DNA of 38,637 nt from Elusimicrobiaceae bacterium (GCA_017525025.1 JAFXUJ010000015.1:1-38637); one strand, 5' to 3'; positions 1 to 7,986 are shown, counted from the first letter of the stretch. Notes: generated by a model not told the origin, from the letters alone. Made by a program: numbers and translations.

Positions 1-141
1 AGATAGTCCAAAACCTCGCGCCGCTGCGTCGCCTTTAACGACGGTATATATTTAATCATTTTTGCCATGATTGCATTTTTACCGCCAACGTATACGCCGT
101 TATCGTAAATGTGTAATTGTCCGTTTAGTCGGACTATATGA
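1..141. repeat. 141-bp exact direct repeat of the two contig ends (left copy)
   Basis: The first 141 bases are identical to positions 38497-38637. The repeat lies inside the primase-helicase coding sequence and the reading frame continues through it, so it reflects a circular (or circularly permuted) molecule cut at an arbitrary point. An overlap of exactly 141 is what a de Bruijn graph assembler run with k=141 leaves on a circular contig; that is an inference. A biological terminal repeat in the middle of a gene is less likely. Confidence 0.95.
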
Positions 142-860
142 CATTCGTTTTTTAAGAACGTCGCGAATTTATCAAATAAGAACGTGTTTTTGTTGTAAAA
201 TGCGGGTTTTTTAAATGCGTCGTCGCGTAATACTGTTTCTAATTCCTTTTCGTCCAACGGATCCGTTAACACGTATTCGTTTATAATCTGTATTGTTTCG
301 CGGGCCTCATTAACAGTAAATCCGTTACCCTGTAAAGTTAATATGTAATTAAATAACGCCTGGTTGCGGCCGTCGCCCGTTTCCATATCAAAAAACGATA
401 TATCACGGGCGTTTACTACTGTTAACCATTTGGGTACTTCCTGGTATTCTTCACCGTCCAAAATATCGTATATAATCGGGCGGTTTTTCCCGTTATGCTT
501 TAATACCTCGTAACTGTTTTTGTTGCCTACTTTTATATCGCACTCAATACCGATTGCGGTTTTTTTATGAGTTCCGCACCGGTCAACTTCACCGCGCTTA
601 AATAAAAAATGCTTGCCCCTGGTTGTTTCGTAAACACGGCATAAAAGGTTTTTAGCCTCAACGATTTTAAATAAAATGTCGCTTTGTTCTTTGTCGTCTA
701 CGTCAATTAATATTGTTTCATCGTCCAATATTCCGGCGTATTCCCTCATGTGTTCGACTTGCTCAAATCTTAACAGTTCGGCCGCCGTCTTATTCTTAAA
801 CGGCATGGTACATTTTTTATTTTTAACGGGCGTATAGCCCTTAAATAAAACATCGTCCAT
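1..860 (-). CDS. Primase-helicase, N-terminal part (continues at 38496 on the circle)
   Basis: This is the 5' part of a 632-residue protein whose remainder is at 37458-38496 after circle closure (860 + 1039 nt = 633 codons). ATG at 860 follows a GAGG ribosome site. Residues 1-150 resemble the primase half of phage D5/P4-type primase-helicases: LIDVDD at about 51-56 gives an acidic metal-binding pair, GKHFLF at 82-87 follows, and the segment near 108-125 (DIK..NSYEVL) is typical of the family. Residues about 160-265 link to the SF3 helicase. The protein would synthesise primers and unwind DNA at the phage origin beside the family B polymerase encoded just upstream. It starts 22 bp after a small Cys-rich gene in the same operon. 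The family call is strong; the exact primase subfamily is inferred. Confidence 0.9.
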   Translation of the reverse strand, partial: MDDVLFKGYTPVKNKKCTMPFKNKTAAELLRFEQVEHMREYAGILDDETILIDVDDKEQSDILFKIVEAKNLLCRVYETTRGKHFLFKRGEVDRCGTHKKTAIGIECDIKVGNKNSYEVLKHNGKNRPIIYDILDGEEYQEVPKWLTVVNARDISFFDMETGDGRNQALFNYILTLQGNGFTVNEARETIQIINEYVLTDPLDEKELETVLRDDAFKKPAFYNKNTFLFDKFATFLKNECHIVRLNGQLHIYDNGVYVGGKNAIMAKMIKYIPSLKATQRREVLDY

Positions 861-881
861 ATTATCAAACCTCAATCGTTA

Positions 882-1061
882 TTAAATTCTGTCGCCCGCG
901 TTCTCATGTTCTAACGCCTGTTTTAATCCCTCATATTCGCAAAACGCCCGGTATTGTTCACGGTCAAATTGTTTTTGCCAACGCGGGCAATTTTTGTTTT
1001 CACAAATTGCGGTATCGCATAACCCGCAACAATCCCCCTGTTTTATTTCGTTTACCCTCAT
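882..1061 (-). CDS. Small Cys-rich protein, 59 aa
   Basis: ATG at 1061 lies 5 bases below the polymerase stop and its GAGG ribosome site is inside the last polymerase codons, so translation is probably coupled. The product has five cysteines between residues 11 and 25 (CCGLC, then C20 and C25), followed by a charged, probably helical C-terminus. The spacing suggests a small metal-binding knuckle, but no family is recognised. It sits between DNA polymerase and primase-helicase, so a replication accessory role is possible but unproven. It ends 22 bp before the primase start. Confidence 0.8.
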   Translation of the reverse strand: MRVNEIKQGDCCGLCDTAICENKNCPRWQKQFDREQYRAFCEYEGLKQALEHENAGDRI

Positions 1062-1065
1062 ACTG

Positions 1066-2853
1066 TCAAACCTCTATACCAAATTTATTTAGTAACCGGT
1101 CGTTCGCTAAACTTATATACCAATCTATGTTTAATTTGTCCGGGATCCCTACGCCCTGTACGTCGCCGTTTTCTATATAACAGTTTTCGGGCGTGTTCGC
1201 GAATTTATCCGCACGGCGGCCCCCGTCTTTTACTGCGTATATTGCACCGTCCCACGGGTTTTTACTTGCAAACACCCGGTAACACTTATTTGTAAATTGT
1301 TGGCCGTCCTTTTCGACGTACTCGTATTTGCTCGACAACTTAACAACCTTTTGAAACATCGCGTAATCGTTGCAATTACTGATTGTTTCGGCGGGTGTCG
1401 TACCGTTCATAAAGTAATCGTTTAACGCCTTGTTTATTATCGGTAAATCGTTATCCAGGGGGCTTAATTCCTTAACGTACGCCCCTTTGCGTTCCCACTT
1501 GCCCGCCTTTTTGCCGTTCGTTTCTACATCTGCATATTTAAACAAATAATTGTTAACGTCGCCTTGATATATCCGATCTATATATTCAAACTCCAAACGC
1601 ATTTTTGTACGCGTTTCCCACTCGTAACAAATATCGTCAACCGCTGCAAAATCGCGTTTGTGGATTTTAATAATTAATCCGTCCGTATTGCTTTGTATCA
1701 ACTCAAACGACGGTACACGCTCCAATTTTTCGATTAAATCAATTAACAGTAATTGCCCGTTAATACAAATCATGTTGGCGTTACGCGGGTCGTATGCCGG
1801 GTTGTTCGGATCCTTACTAATACCGAACGTACCGTTAATAACGATTTTTAACGGGGCTTGCTCTTTTTTCTTGCCCTCATGTTTTAACTGTAATCGACGT
1901 TCGTATATTTCTTTGAACCGCTCCGGTTTTCTCGCGTTCCTGGTTAACAAGTTCCAATAAATCATTAACGACGGGTAATAACTTTCAACGTCAACATGGA
2001 TTATTAAATAACCGTTGCTGCACTCGTATATAAATTTATCGCGTGCGCCATGTATGCCGCCCAAACCTAAACTATGTTCAACGCCGGCAATATCTACTGT
2101 AAACCCTGGGTTTTTCTTTGTAACTGTTTTACCTTTTTTACGTTCGTACTTTTTGTACCATTGGTTTTTAGGATCGAAAAACCATTTAACGCAATTTTGG
2201 TATTTCGGGTTGTTCAACTGCAAGCATGGTAACGTATATATTTCCCAATCGTCTTTGCGGTCTACAAACTCACATTCTAATATTTGTGCGCTTACCTGGG
2301 CTTTTGTCTTACTGATTGCCGAAAACGGCAATTTAAACATTTCTATTAACCCTAACAATGCGTCAAAATCCGCTTTATTTTCTGCAAAAACGTTTAATGT
2401 TTCCATTACGTCGTTTAAACAATAATCTTCGGTTTCGCGCTTTTCTGCGTCGGTTAACGGGCGGTCTATGTTAAAATCAACGCCCGTTTCGTGTATATTG
2501 TGGCCCTGGTATGCCTCTAATTGTTTTAACGATTTATCCGGGCCGGGCTGCACATCGTAATTATATAAACGGATCTTGTTTAACAGTTTCGAGAATTGCC
2601 AACCCGGTAATTGCTTTTTAACAATCCAATCGTTTATTTGCCACGCGTTAAAACCGCACAAAATCCCTTTAAATACCCATTGATCGTAAAACCGGGAATT
2701 GTAACCAACATTAATAAAATCGTTGTTGGCGTCGTAATACTTTTTTAACGCGTCCGGATCGTCCCAAATCTTCGTTACTTCACGCGTAAACGGGTTAACA
2801 AAAACAACTAACCAATTGTATTTAAAAACCTCGAAATCGTAACCAACAATCAT
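1066..2853 (-). CDS. Family B-type DNA polymerase with 3'-5' exonuclease
   Basis: A 595-residue polymerase, near the size of the phi29 enzyme. The exonuclease domain shows D6/E8 (GYDFEVF), GYNSRFYDQW at 50-59 and YCLND at 144-148. The polymerase domain shows motif A DVESYYPSLM at 288-297, motif B KIVINGTFG at 336-344 and motif C SNTDG at 388-392, so all catalytic carboxylates are present. It would replicate the phage genome with the neighbouring primase-helicase. No terminal-protein gene was recognised and the genome is circular, so protein priming is not supported. The ATG at 2853 has no adjacent Shine-Dalgarno: the nearest strong one (2906-2910) is separated from it by a 9-bp stem, described separately. 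Confidence 0.95.
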   Translation of the reverse strand: MIVGYDFEVFKYNWLVVFVNPFTREVTKIWDDPDALKKYYDANNDFINVGYNSRFYDQWVFKGILCGFNAWQINDWIVKKQLPGWQFSKLLNKIRLYNYDVQPGPDKSLKQLEAYQGHNIHETGVDFNIDRPLTDAEKRETEDYCLNDVMETLNVFAENKADFDALLGLIEMFKLPFSAISKTKAQVSAQILECEFVDRKDDWEIYTLPCLQLNNPKYQNCVKWFFDPKNQWYKKYERKKGKTVTKKNPGFTVDIAGVEHSLGLGGIHGARDKFIYECSNGYLIIHVDVESYYPSLMIYWNLLTRNARKPERFKEIYERRLQLKHEGKKKEQAPLKIVINGTFGISKDPNNPAYDPRNANMICINGQLLLIDLIEKLERVPSFELIQSNTDGLIIKIHKRDFAAVDDICYEWETRTKMRLEFEYIDRIYQGDVNNYLFKYADVETNGKKAGKWERKGAYVKELSPLDNDLPIINKALNDYFMNGTTPAETISNCNDYAMFQKVVKLSSKYEYVEKDGQQFTNKCYRVFASKNPWDGAIYAVKDGGRRADKFANTPENCYIENGDVQGVGIPDKLNIDWYISLANDRLLNKFGIEV

Positions 2854-2862
2854 TTTAAAATA

Positions 2863-2901
2863 CCCGGCGGGGTATTATTTCAGTTATAACAACCCGCCGG
2901 G
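2863..2901 (-). promoter_or_regulatory. Hairpin between ribosome site and polymerase start codon
   Basis: On the minus strand CCCGGCGGG (2901-2893) pairs perfectly with CCCGCCGGG (2871-2863) across a 21-nt loop. A GGGGG ribosome site at 2910-2906 lies just upstream of the stem and the polymerase ATG (2853) nine bases after it. Folding would reduce the effective ribosome-site-to-ATG spacing from 52 to about 13 nt. A short U-rich run after the stem makes a weak attenuator an alternative. Confidence 0.65.
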
Positions 2902-2913
2902 CGCACCCCCTTT

Positions 2914-3402
2914 TTACCCCTCGTAAACTTCAAGTATTTTAATCGGGTTAAATCCGTCCGGATCGTAATCAATTTTGAGTTCTAACTTGTATTCCTCGCA
3001 CTCGTCGAAAATATCTAATACACATTCGTTAAACTGCGAATAATTAATAAATTCCGGTACGGTTTCCGTTTCCAACTTATCCAACCAACCAATAACAGTT
3101 TGTACGGCCTTTGCGTCGTTCCATTTGTCACTTTCTTTATTGCCGTAAATCTTGCGGTTAAAAAATACACATTGTTTCTTGTGTTCACCCTCGATAATAC
3201 GACACATTGCGCTAAACATCGGTTCGCCGTTCTTTGTCGGGCGTATCTCCATGCGCTCAATCTTAACCGTGTATTGGCCCTTTGGTACTTCCGGGTAATC
3301 ATCGGTGCTATTGGCCTTTGCCTGTTCCAAATCCTTTTGGAATTGTTCCGCGTTAATTTTTGCGTCAAACTGTGAAAAATCAATTTTGTTGTTGTCTGCC
3401 AT
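2914..3402 (-). CDS. DUF669-family phage protein, probable ssDNA-binding factor
   Basis: A 162-residue protein matching the DUF669 family found in replication/recombination modules of Firmicutes phages. The N-terminus (MADNNKIDFSQFD) and the segment about 35-70 (VPKGQYTVKIERMEI, then MFSAMCRIIEG) are typical: members start with an acidic helix and then a beta-rich core that resembles OB-fold proteins. The ATG at 3402 is chosen over an in-frame GTG 15 bases upstream because GAGG lies nine bases before the ATG and overlaps that GTG. It follows the RecA-like ATPase by 20 bp, and the pair is a common phage combination. An ssDNA-binding role is family-based inference. Confidence 0.85.
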   Translation of the reverse strand: MADNNKIDFSQFDAKINAEQFQKDLEQAKANSTDDYPEVPKGQYTVKIERMEIRPTKNGEPMFSAMCRIIEGEHKKQCVFFNRKIYGNKESDKWNDAKAVQTVIGWLDKLETETVPEFINYSQFNECVLDIFDECEEYKLELKIDYDPDGFNPIKILEVYEG

Positions 3403-3422
3403 GTTTTTATACCTCACTTTTT

Positions 3423-4487
3423 TTAATTAATTTCAAACGGTAAATCGTCGTTATCGTTTATAAAATTTTCTGTTTCCGGTTCGGCTGCCTTGCGTCTACG
3501 TTTGCGGGGTGCGGCTGCTCCGTTTTCCACGGTGTTTGCTACGGTTTCCGCAATTTCCGTTACGCTTTCGGGTGTTTCCGCTACGGGTCTACGTCTACGG
3601 CGCGGCGGTTCGTCTTGGGTTGGTACGTCCTGGGTTGTTGTCGTTTCCGGTGTTACGTCCGCCGTTTCTGCGCCTCTACGTCTACGCCTGGGTGCGTCCG
3701 TTGTTTCTACGGGTGTTTTATCGTCCTCAACCGTTGCGGCGGTTTCCGGGGCATTTGTGGCCGTTTCTGCGGTACGTCTACGGCCGCGCCTCTTGGGTTC
3801 GTCCTTTATTACGTCAAGTTTGGCCGCTGTTTCGTCAATTTCCTTTATTTCGTCGTCGCTCAAAAACTCACCAATGCCGTAATAATTACGGATCTTTTCA
3901 TCAACGTACTTTAGATTGTTTTCGATTGCATACGACGGAAACATACCCGCCGGGCTTTTAACGGTATCTTTGCCGTTATTCTGCGTTAAAAATGTGTATT
4001 GCCCGTCACTAACGTTTGTTTTAAGTACAATTGTACTCATGCCCTCTAAAAAGATTTTTTCATCAAGCAACTTGCCGATTGTCTTTAAACGCTCTATGCC
4101 CTCGGTGTCGGTGTCGGTATGGCACAAAATATAAACAATAACATCGTTTGGCAATGTGCGTACTTTGTCTACAACGTCCCACGCATGGCGGGCAATTTCC
4201 GTAAACTTATCGTAACCACGCTCAAACGCACGGCGCATAAACTCATTACCCATTAAGTATTGAAAATCATCAATAACAATTGTTTTACGTGACTTTGCCA
4301 TAACCTCTAACGCCTGTAAAATCTGCGTCGGGTCGTCGGTATCGGCTGTTAAAAACTTTGCCCCGTTACGGAACGGTAATATTTTACCCTGTACGTTAAT
4401 AACGCCGATTTTCTCCGGGTCAAAATCTCGCATACTGTACGACTTACCCGTACCGGATCTACCCAAAATAAATACTACTGTACCCAT
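3423..4487 (-). CDS. RecA-like phage ATPase (Sak4-like) with Arg-rich tail and SSB-like acidic tip
   Basis: The 354-residue protein has an N-terminal P-loop domain: Walker A GRSGTGKS at 9-16 and Walker B TIVIDDFQYL at 69-78. Its size and DUF669 neighbour fit the Sak4/AAA_24 group of single-strand annealing ATPases. The core ends near residue 225. Residues 230-340 form a Thr/Glu/Ala/Pro-rich, apparently disordered tail carrying four Arg/Lys clusters (232-238, 267-271, 296-300, 328-333) spaced about 29-35 residues apart. The last residues include DNDDLPF (345-351), close to the acidic tip that bacterial SSB uses to recruit partner enzymes, with three extra residues after it. The core assignment is firm; the tail's partner-binding role is inference. 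Confidence 0.85.
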   Translation of the reverse strand: MGTVVFILGRSGTGKSYSMRDFDPEKIGVINVQGKILPFRNGAKFLTADTDDPTQILQALEVMAKSRKTIVIDDFQYLMGNEFMRRAFERGYDKFTEIARHAWDVVDKVRTLPNDVIVYILCHTDTDTEGIERLKTIGKLLDEKIFLEGMSTIVLKTNVSDGQYTFLTQNNGKDTVKSPAGMFPSYAIENNLKYVDEKIRNYYGIGEFLSDDEIKEIDETAAKLDVIKDEPKRRGRRRTAETATNAPETAATVEDDKTPVETTDAPRRRRRGAETADVTPETTTTQDVPTQDEPPRRRRRPVAETPESVTEIAETVANTVENGAAAPRKRRRKAAEPETENFINDNDDLPFEIN

Positions 4488-4500
4488 ACGTTAACCCCCT

Positions 4501-4974
4501 TTAATTTGTTGAAAAATTGCACGCTATACTATGCCAATTAATCGCCTCAACCGGCTCGATTGATGAACGATTTAAAACAATTGTACCGTTAGTGTTAACG
4601 GTCATTTTTGTAAACATTTGGCCAACTGAACAAACGGCAAACATAACCTTTTTTGACGGTCTGAACCCTACCGGTAACGTTGCTACGGTTTGATCCTTTG
4701 CCGTAACTCCACGCAAAACCCCACTTAAAAATACGTCTTTGCCTATTTTTCTATATCGGGGGGCTTGCTCATCACTATATGCCGTAATTCCGGTTGCTAA
4801 CGGTATTTCAAACCAACCACTATCGTTATTTAATTCTTCAAGTGCTGCAACCTTTGTTTGTAATTCGTCTACATCGTCGTAAATACTTGCCGGGATTGCA
4901 CCGCCGTTAATAATGCGTTCAAACTCTTTTGCCTCGGCCTCGGCTGTTTCGTTTTCGATCTTTAATACAATCAT
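4501..4974 (-). CDS. Fibre-tip / receptor-binding-like domain protein in the early operon
   Basis: A 157-residue protein. Residues 1-45 look like a helical, acidic stem (ENETAEAEAKEF). Residues 55-157 resemble the beta-sandwich tip of phage tail fibres and baseplate proteins: YRKIGKDVFLSGVLRGVT near 74-91 and ATLPVGFRPSKKVMF near 98-112 are typical of that fold. Such domains normally lie beside tail genes, but this gene sits between a small membrane protein and the RecA-like ATPase, about 8 kb from the end of the tail module. It may be a fibre gene brought in by recombination, or an early surface protein acting against superinfection. Both are inference. Confidence 0.65.
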   Translation of the reverse strand: MIVLKIENETAEAEAKEFERIINGGAIPASIYDDVDELQTKVAALEELNNDSGWFEIPLATGITAYSDEQAPRYRKIGKDVFLSGVLRGVTAKDQTVATLPVGFRPSKKVMFAVCSVGQMFTKMTVNTNGTIVLNRSSIEPVEAINWHSIACNFSTN

Positions 4975-4985
4975 ATAAAACCCCC

Positions 4986-5177
4986 TTAAAACTTCTTAAA
5001 ATAATCGTTGTTTTCGTTGTCCTGGTTCTTTTCATCAAATCCCGGAAAACGTTTTTTAAAATCGTCCAATTGCCTAACTGCCTGTTTGCGTTCGTTGGCT
5101 TTGCCTACTGCACTAATTATTGAAATTAGTACCAACGTACCGCAAATAATTAATGTGATCCAAATACCTGTTGTCAT
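4986..5177 (-). CDS. Small single-pass membrane protein, 63 aa
   Basis: ATG at 5177 is preceded by GGGGG at a normal distance, so it is preferred to an in-frame GTG seven codons upstream. Residues 3-24 (TTGIWITLIICGTLVLISII) form a clear membrane segment. The remainder is charged and Lys/Asp/Asn-rich, with a likely short helix near 28-45. No family is recognised. It is co-transcribed with Gp157 and the fibre-tip-like gene. A membrane-anchored exclusion or host-interaction role is possible, but nothing in the sequence proves it. Confidence 0.75.
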   Translation of the reverse strand: MTTGIWITLIICGTLVLISIISAVGKANERKQAVRQLDDFKKRFPGFDEKNQDNENNDYFKKF

Positions 5178-5194
5178 TCGGTTAACCCCCTTTC

Positions 5195-5692
5195 TCACTT
5201 AATACGTAAACTTTCGTCGCGTTCGCCAAAATGAGCATAACCGCACGCGGGGTGTTCGGTTATGTATACCGCGATTGCGTCCAAATCCGGTTTTTCTTCA
5301 ATCCTTACTAAATCATCGGGTAATTTGTCCGTTGACACGTCAACAATAACCGGTAATTTACCGCCGTTGGCCTGTATTGCAATGGTAAATAACTTACCTT
5401 TGACTTTCGGCGTATTAGTTGCTTTCATGCTGTCATACATACGGGCTTTTAAATTATCTGCATTGGTTTTTAACGCCTTTTTGCGGGCTGTTAAACGTTT
5501 AATTTCCGCGTCTATGCCCTCAACGTCGCTTGTTAGGTTTTTATAAACCTTTGCGCAATTTTCGATTTTTTCCTCATAATCGGCGGTTGTATCTGCTAAA
5601 ACATCGTTTAATAATTCCGTGTCTACAACCTCGCCGTTTTCCAACAACTGTTGCAATTTGAGCATATCGCCCGTTAACTCGTATAAATTCAC
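5195..5692 (-). CDS. Gp157-family (siphovirus) protein
   Basis: A 165-residue protein matching the Siphovirus Gp157 family: N-terminal LYELTGDMLKLQQLLE, a long coiled coil at about 30-95 (EKIENCAKVYKNL ... IKRLTARKKALK), MYDSMKATNTPKVKG near 85-99, then a small beta domain. Members are common in early regions of Firmicutes siphoviruses; the first was linked to phage resistance in Streptococcus thermophilus. The start is GTG at 5692, overlapping the VRR-NUC stop in GTGA, so translation is coupled. Molecular function is unknown. Confidence 0.9.
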   Translation of the reverse strand: MNLYELTGDMLKLQQLLENGEVVDTELLNDVLADTTADYEEKIENCAKVYKNLTSDVEGIDAEIKRLTARKKALKTNADNLKARMYDSMKATNTPKVKGKLFTIAIQANGGKLPVIVDVSTDKLPDDLVRIEEKPDLDAIAVYITEHPACGYAHFGERDESLRIK

Positions 5693-6033
5693 TTTAAAAC
5701 CTCACTTTCTAATATGTTTTCTTCACCTGGGTAAAACGGCGTATTATCTCGAATACAAGTTAGTATTATTTGTAATACGGGCCAACCACTCGGGTAAACG
5801 ATCCACGCATAACCGCCGCTTGCTCGTATTTCTCGTATGTTGTCTATTTGTAAATCCGACGGGCGGCCGTTTTGGGCCTTAACCTCAATAGCAACAAATT
5901 TACCGCCTACACTTGCCAAAATGTCGGGAACGCCGCGCCTGGTATATCCGTTTGCAAAAAACTTTACGTAATAACAACCGTTTGCGGCTAACCACTTTTT
6001 TATTTTGTTTTCAAATGATTTTTCTTGTGCCAT
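5689..6033 (-). CDS. VRR-NUC domain nuclease
   Basis: A 114-residue single-domain VRR-NUC protein, a PD-(D/E)XK-type nuclease. GVPDILASVGGKFVAIEVKA at about 35-54 contains the catalytic D and ExK; S..Q...I..I...GG near 59-74 is the family's C-terminal signature. Phage VRR-NUC proteins are thought to cleave branched replication or recombination intermediates. ATG at 6033 is used because AAAGG precedes it; an in-frame TTG eight codons upstream lacks a ribosome site. The gene overlaps the small membrane-protein gene upstream (by 23 bp) and Gp157 downstream (by 4 bp). Confidence 0.92.
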   Translation of the reverse strand: MAQEKSFENKIKKWLAANGCYYVKFFANGYTRRGVPDILASVGGKFVAIEVKAQNGRPSDLQIDNIREIRASGGYAWIVYPSGWPVLQIILTCIRDNTPFYPGEENILESEVLK

Positions 6034-6178
6034 GCCGGTTTTTTGTCCTTTCTTCAATCTGTCTTAATTCTGTTTCGGCCTTTTCAATTTCCTTTGTTGT
6101 CTGTCGGATCCTAAAACACATTAATACAAATAGAACAAAACATAAAAACGCGCCTAATAAACAATCGGCTTTGTACAT
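6011..6178 (-). CDS. Small membrane protein with charged helical tail, 55 aa
   Basis: ATG at 6178 has AAAGGA upstream. Residues 6-24 (CLLGAFLCFVLFVLMCF) form one membrane segment, and residues 25-46 (RQTTKEIEKAETELRQIEE) a strongly charged amphipathic helix. The 3' end overlaps the VRR-NUC start in another frame, which suggests coupled translation. The topology resembles small phage coiled-coil membrane proteins, but no family is recognised and the early position argues against lysis. Confidence 0.7.
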   Translation of the reverse strand: MYKADCLLGAFLCFVLFVLMCFRIRQTTKEIEKAETELRQIEERTKNRHGTRKII

Positions 6179-6328
6179 CGGGGTTTATTTCCTTTCTTTA
6201 AATTCAAACGGGGTGCGGTATTGTCCTACGCCTGATTTATTTCAGTCCTCGCGGTTTACGTCCTCACGTCGTCCCCCGTTCGTGTCTATATAGTACGCCT
6301 ATGGGTGTATAACTGTATATTGTGAATT
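6179..6328. other. 150-bp gap with a degenerate operator-like site
   Basis: There is no ATG-started frame with a ribosome site on the minus strand between the helicase stop and the next gene. The gap contains AGTACGCC-TATG-GGTGTATA at 6292-6311, a partly degraded match to the 20-bp operator family found at 10.2-12.9 kb. No convincing -35/-10 pair accompanies it. It could be a silent or weak regulatory site inside the early operon. Confidence 0.45.
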
Positions 6329-7618
6329 TTACACAAAATATTGTGAAAAATTTTGTTTAAATAAGTCGTCGGTATAATTCCGGCGCATTTCCAACGTTGC
6401 GTATATATCCGGTTCAATACTACCGGTACAAATAAATTGATAATAAAAACACGTGTTAACCTGGTTAATACGGTGTATACGTTTTTTGCTTTGCTCGTAT
6501 AATTCCGATGAAACGGGCGGCGTATAGTAAACTATCTTGTTATATTTCTGCAAGTTAAGGCCCATTGCGCCCGCCTGGTATTGCACCAATACAACGGCGT
6601 TATTGTATTTGTTGTATGCCGTCAAATCCTTAACGGATCCGTTAATAATACTAATAGGCCGTTCGGCGTCGGTTGCTGCCTGTTTCAACTTTTCTAACTC
6701 ACAATCGAAATTATAGAAAACTATTAAACCGTCGTCGGTACTATCTAATAAATCCGTAAACGCTTGCAATTTCTCATTGCTATACGCACCGGCTAATTGC
6801 CGTAAATATAACAGTTCTTTTAATACGTAATCGCCTTTAAGTTTTACGCCGTCAACCTCAACAATTTTAGATTTACAAAATTTTCTGTATTCTTTATTTA
6901 CCGGAACGCGTACCGGTATAAATACTTGTTGCGGTAATTCCAAAACCTCGGACGTTTTAAGGAAATCGCAACCCAACCGGCGCATTTTACGTTTTAAATG
7001 CTCAACGTTTTTATAACCGTCAATAACCCGGTATTTCTTTTCGGGTACTCCATGCCAACCGCCCGTTTTTTCCAAATGAGTTTGTACGTACATATCGAAA
7101 AACGCGGTTTTACGTATGTTGTAACCCAACATTGTTAATTGACTATACAACCGTTCATAACGGCCGCTTGTTGGTGTACCGGACAACAATATTAAATTCT
7201 CGTATTGTAGTTTCATAACGAATTTTGCGCGCTGCGTTTTCTCGTTTTGTATTAAACTGCTTTCGTCTAACATCAACGTAAACCCGGTTAATTTCAGTAA
7301 TTCCGGGCGGCGATAAATCAAATCGTAATTTATAACACCAACACGATCATATTCATAAGCATTAAAAAAATCTATAAATTGATCTTTGCGGGTTAAATCA
7401 AAAACCATTAAATTATTTCCGTAATATTTATATATGTGTTCGCACCAATCTTGTATTTTAGATTTTTGGCAAACTACCAGGTTAACCCGTGCGCCTAATT
7501 CGTGCATTTTTTCGGATCCTGTAAAGGTTTTACCTAATCCCATATCGTGATAATACGCAACCCGGTTAAACTGTTTCGTACGTTCCAATGCCTCTACTTG
7601 ATGTTTATATAAATTCAT
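6329..7618 (-). CDS. SNF2/SF2 family DNA helicase
   Basis: A 429-residue superfamily 2 helicase of the short phage SNF2 type. Motif I is DMGLGKT at 25-31, motif II DESS at 118-121 in place of DEAH/DEAD, and motif III SGTPT at 146-150. Motif V QAGAMGLNLQ at 348-357 and motif VI QSKKRIHRINQ at 376-386 close the second RecA-like domain. It probably remodels DNA or protein-DNA complexes during early replication. The start overlaps the last 14 bases of the excisionase-like gene. It is the first large gene of the early operon. Confidence 0.95.
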   Translation of the reverse strand: MNLYKHQVEALERTKQFNRVAYYHDMGLGKTFTGSEKMHELGARVNLVVCQKSKIQDWCEHIYKYYGNNLMVFDLTRKDQFIDFFNAYEYDRVGVINYDLIYRRPELLKLTGFTLMLDESSLIQNEKTQRAKFVMKLQYENLILLSGTPTSGRYERLYSQLTMLGYNIRKTAFFDMYVQTHLEKTGGWHGVPEKKYRVIDGYKNVEHLKRKMRRLGCDFLKTSEVLELPQQVFIPVRVPVNKEYRKFCKSKIVEVDGVKLKGDYVLKELLYLRQLAGAYSNEKLQAFTDLLDSTDDGLIVFYNFDCELEKLKQAATDAERPISIINGSVKDLTAYNKYNNAVVLVQYQAGAMGLNLQKYNKIVYYTPPVSSELYEQSKKRIHRINQVNTCFYYQFICTGSIEPDIYATLEMRRNYTDDLFKQNFSQYFV

Positions 7619-7781
7619 TTCTCGCCCCTAAATACTCGTATACTTTCGCGTCGCTAATGTGATAACACCACTTTGTACTCATTTTTATTGCGTAACCAAA
7701 TGGTAATATACCGCGTTGTAATCCGATCCTTACAAATTGCGGGGATTTACCCAATAATTTTGCACATTCGTTTACGCTCAT
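7605..7781 (-). CDS. Excisionase-like small HTH protein, 58 aa
   Basis: ATG at 7781 follows GAAAGG. The 58-residue product begins SVNECAKLLGKSPQFVRIGL, a MerR/Xis-like helix-turn-helix, then QRGILPFGYAIK and W/Y residues (STKWCYHIS) with a terminal DAKVYEYLG. This pattern is common to small excisionase-like proteins in Firmicutes prophages and integrative elements. It is the first gene of the early operon and faces away from the integrase across the repeat locus, a typical place for a directionality factor. It could instead be an early transcription regulator. Confidence 0.8.
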   Translation of the reverse strand: MSVNECAKLLGKSPQFVRIGLQRGILPFGYAIKMSTKWCYHISDAKVYEYLGARNEFI

Positions 7782-7812
7782 GCTATCAACCTTTCTTTTT
7801 GGAATTTTTTAA

Positions 7813-7870
7813 ATATTACGAACAAATTTTATGTACTTCAATAGGTGTATTGCATAAACACATATGCAAT
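7813..7870 (-). promoter_or_regulatory. Probable early promoter with upstream inverted repeat
   Basis: On the minus strand TTGAAG (7841-7836) and TAATAT (7818-7813) are 17 bp apart and point at the excisionase-like gene. Directly upstream is the inverted repeat ATTGCATA-N6-TATGCAAT (7849-7870), a plausible operator. The start point would be near 7806, giving a short leader that contains the GAAAGG ribosome site. Confidence 0.55.
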
Positions 7871-7986
7871 ATATTTGTTTAACTTGTCTTAAATGTAGCA
7901 AGGACGCAAAAAAACTGCAACTTGTTTAAAATTTCCATTGATGTTTGTATATTGCGCATGGTAACGTAAACGTATCAATATTGTTT

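Noticed and set aside
1066-2853. Protein-primed (phi29-like) replication
   Set aside because: Polymerase size is similar, but a primase-helicase is present, the genome is circular, and no terminal-protein gene was seen.
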